Of a stretch of DNA of 64,000 bases, positions 62,022 through 64,000 are shown in pieces. Made by a program: the position numbers and the translations under genes. Position 1 is the stretch's first letter, and each line of letters begins with the position of its first letter. The notes under the pieces were generated by a model, which saw only the letters and a program-made list of their open reading frames with translations, made no database searches and was not told where the DNA came from. Source of the DNA: Acinetobacter baumannii (GTDB taxonomy: Bacteria > Pseudomonadota > Gammaproteobacteria > Pseudomonadales > Moraxellaceae); the NCBI RefSeq assembly GCF_016508585.1, contig NZ_JADVOP010000014.1, forward strand, positions 1-64,000, in the 5' to 3' direction.

Positions 62022-63365
62022 ATGGATACTCATACAACCGAGCCAACAAGGGCTCAATCCAATATATACGCGTGGTATGTGGTTTTACTGTGTATGTTGG
62101 CCTATATATTTTCATTTATTGATCGACAGATATTGGCACTGATGATTGAGCCAATTAAAGCTGATCTTGGTCTGTCAGATACCCAGTTTAGCTTATTGCA
62201 TGGTTTAGCATTTTCATTGTTTTATGCTTTTATGGGCTTACCCCTGGCTTATCTGGCAGATCGATTTTCACGACCAAAAATTATCGCAATTGGTGTGGTT
62301 TTCTGGAGTATCGCAACGGCATTTTGTGGGCTGAGTAAAAACTTTATTCAACTGTTTCTAAGCCGTATGGGCGTAGGTGTAGGCGAGGCTGCCTTATCTC
62401 CAGCCGCCTATTCGATGTTTAGTGATATGTTCAGTAAGGATAAATTGGGGAGAGCGGTTGCGGTATATTCAATAGGATCTTTTGTTGGCGGCGGTATTGC
62501 CTTTCTGGTCGGTGGATATGTGATTGGTTTGCTCAAAAATATGGACACGATACTGATCCCGGTTTTTGGTGCATTAAAAGCCTGGCAGGCCGCTTTTATT
62601 ATTGTCGGTTTACCGGGAGTATTTATTGGATTATTGGTATTACTCACCGTTAGAGAACCAAAACGTAAAGGGCAACGCTTAAATGCACAAGGTCAAGTGG
62701 AAAAAACCAGCATGCGCGATGCTTTCAAATTTATTAAAAAGCATGCACAAACATTTAGATGCCATTATTTGGGTTTCACCTTTTATGCGATGGCGTTGTA
62801 CTGTTTAATCAGTTGGTCGCCAGCATTTTATATGCGCAAATTTGGACTTACTCCAACAGAAGCAGGCTATATGCTTGGAAGTGTTTTACTGGTGGCAAAT
62901 ATTTTAGGAGTATTCTGCGCAGGATGGTTAAATGACTGGTTTATTCAAAAAGGACGTAAAGATGCACCCATGATTACGGGTGTGATTGGAATTGTCGGCT
63001 TAATTTTACCCATGATGATATTTAGCCAAGTCAATCAATTGTGGCTTTCTGTTGTCTTCCTTGTACCTGCAATGTTTTTTGCATCTTTCCCGATGCCAAT
63101 TTCAACTACAGCAATGCAAATGCTGGCGCCAAACCAACTGCGTGCCCAAATTTCGGCCATTTTTTTGCTGATCAGTAATCTGGTTGCCGTTGGAATAGGT
63201 ACAACTTTGGTGGCATTAATTACTGATAAAGTCTTTGAAAACCCGTTGATGGTCGGAACTTCATTGACCATTGTTGGAACCATATCATGCATATTGGCGT
63301 TTATTTTATTGAAAAAAGGCTGTCAGGCATTCAGTGACAGTATGCAAAGGGAACATGCTTCATGA
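62022..63365 (+). CDS. MFS transporter (Spinster/hexuronate-like)
   Basis: A 447-residue 12-helix carrier. The opening is FIDRQILALMIEPIKADLGLSDTQFSLLHGLAFSLFYAFMGLPLAYLADRFSRPKIIAIG, the pattern of Spinster-type and ACS-like MFS proteins. GVGVGEAALSPAAYSMFSDMFSKDKLGRA follows, and REPKRKGQR at the central loop. The start has AAGGAAG before the ATG. A stable hairpin (63,391-63,415) follows the gene, then an AraC-type regulator on the same strand. Aromatic or sugar acid substrates are typical; none can be chosen. Confidence 0.87.
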   Translation: MDTHTTEPTRAQSNIYAWYVVLLCMLAYIFSFIDRQILALMIEPIKADLGLSDTQFSLLHGLAFSLFYAFMGLPLAYLADRFSRPKIIAIGVVFWSIATAFCGLSKNFIQLFLSRMGVGVGEAALSPAAYSMFSDMFSKDKLGRAVAVYSIGSFVGGGIAFLVGGYVIGLLKNMDTILIPVFGALKAWQAAFIIVGLPGVFIGLLVLLTVREPKRKGQRLNAQGQVEKTSMRDAFKFIKKHAQTFRCHYLGFTFYAMALYCLISWSPAFYMRKFGLTPTEAGYMLGSVLLVANILGVFCAGWLNDWFIQKGRKDAPMITGVIGIVGLILPMMIFSQVNQLWLSVVFLVPAMFFASFPMPISTTAMQMLAPNQLRAQISAIFLLISNLVAVGIGTTLVALITDKVFENPLMVGTSLTIVGTISCILAFILLKKGCQAFSDSMQREHAS

Positions 63366-63390
63366 AATAGCCGTGTTTGATAAACCATCA

Positions 63391-63415
63391 GCGCCCATTC
63401 TTTTGTAATGGGCGC
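63391..63415 (+). terminator. Hairpin after the MFS gene
   Basis: A perfect 9-bp GC-rich stem GCGCCCATT / AATGGGCGC with a 7-base loop, but without a T run. It probably ends or attenuates the MFS transcript ahead of the AraC gene. Confidence 0.55.
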
Positions 63416-63452
63416 AGCTGTTGATTTGATCAATCCATAACAAGGGAGTGTA

Positions 63453-64000
63453 ATGATGGAAATATCTGTCAAACTGAATCACCTTCATTATCTGGATGAA
63501 TTTTTATTATTGAAATCCGATGACTATCAGACCATTAAAGCGCAAATCAGCCATTATTTATGTCCGCATCATTTTGATGTTGCCTTAAAAGAGCCCTTGA
63601 ATACACGCTTAAATGGTTTTAGCTTTGGAAATAATGCGCTATACGATTTGAAATATAGTGCGCCCGTGATGATTACGATTGATGAGCGATCTAACTTTTA
63701 TTTATTCCGACTTACCCTTGAAGGTCAATGCAAAGTCAGTGTAGCAAATCAACATCTGCTGCAATCCGTTGGAATTATGTCCGTCACACATCCCTATACA
63801 CGGCAGCAGATTGTCACCAACCAGGACTGTCGCAATATTATTCTAAAATTGTCACAGCATGACGTGGAAGCACAGTTATGTCATATGTTGGGACATTCGG
63901 CTCAAGCTCCGCTTCAGTTTGATACTTCGCCATCTTGTACGGCTGAGGGCATGGATGCAGTGATCGAAACGCTCAATTATCTGTGTCATGCCTATTATCA
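63453..64000 (+). CDS. AraC-type regulator, N-terminal part (runs off the window)
   Basis: An open frame from ATG 63,453 (or the adjacent ATG at 63,456) to the window end, 182 codons, with GGGAG just upstream. The translation starts MMEISVKLNHLHYLDEFLLL and continues with a ligand-binding style beta region (DVALKEPLNTRLNGFSFG, FYLFRLTLEGQCKVSVANQ, IILKLSQHDVEAQLCHMLGH). This matches the N-terminal AraC_binding_2 domain of AraC regulators for aromatic catabolism. The DNA-binding domain would lie beyond 64,000, so the family call is provisional. Confidence 0.7.
   Translation, partial: MMEISVKLNHLHYLDEFLLLKSDDYQTIKAQISHYLCPHHFDVALKEPLNTRLNGFSFGNNALYDLKYSAPVMITIDERSNFYLFRLTLEGQCKVSVANQHLLQSVGIMSVTHPYTRQQIVTNQDCRNIILKLSQHDVEAQLCHMLGHSAQAPLQFDTSPSCTAEGMDAVIETLNYLCHAYY

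Overview
The window looks like chromosomal DNA of an Acinetobacter species or a close Moraxellaceae relative. It is AT-rich, and it combines SsuABC-like and LLM-flavin sulfur genes, a GlxA-type AraC regulator, paired alkaline phosphatases and many small catabolic operons, each with its own regulator. Assignment is by gene content and protein character only. No rRNA, tRNA or CRISPR array was seen.

Region 1 (1-12.4 kb and 21.4-27.7 kb) is an organosulfur acquisition block. It holds a sigma-54 activator of the SfnR type (73-1143), a second-looking tatABC set, an ABC transporter for sulfonate-like compounds, two SsuD-like LLM monooxygenases, tonB-exbB-exbD, an orphan Tat-exported lipoprotein binding protein and two TonB-dependent receptors. 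Six -24/-12 (GG-N10-GC) promoters precede these transcription units. Upstream of them are copies of a dyad, TGTTG-N6-CARCA, which I propose is the activator site. The block therefore reads as one sigma-54 regulon for outer-membrane uptake, inner-membrane uptake and desulfonation.

Region 2 (12,363-21,420) is a 9,058-bp mobile element inserted in the first TonB-dependent receptor. It has ISL3-type terminal inverted repeats and an 8-bp target duplication (gaaaaaaa). It carries hsdM-hsdS-hsdR followed, 12 bp later on the same strand, by the ISL3 transposase, plus an unknown divergent gene. Four more copies of the terminal-repeat motif lie inside the element, one across the hsdM ribosome-binding region. 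Removing the element and one target copy restores an 883-codon receptor in frame. A type I restriction system travelling as passenger of an ISL3 element, with the transposase as the last gene of the restriction operon, is the strongest candidate here for an undescribed system.

Region 3 (27.8-42.4 kb) contains a frameshifted ProP-type transporter, a TetR/quinone-oxidoreductase/DUF1304 operon, a LysR-controlled operon with an SDR, an MFS carrier, a split transketolase and a carbohydrate porin, and two tandem alkaline phosphatases with a small secreted protein.

Region 4 (43.2-64 kb) contains a GntR-controlled catabolic operon (FAD amine/imino-acid oxidase, MFS, DapA-family lyase, aldehyde dehydrogenase, porin), two YddG-like exporters and a second MFS paralogue, and a GlxA-type AraC regulator. 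An IclR gene is followed by a convergent mmsA/iron-ADH/GntP operon that could take a 3-hydroxy acid to an acyl-CoA. Last come an NTF2-like small protein, an MFS carrier and the start of an AraC-type regulator cut by the window end.
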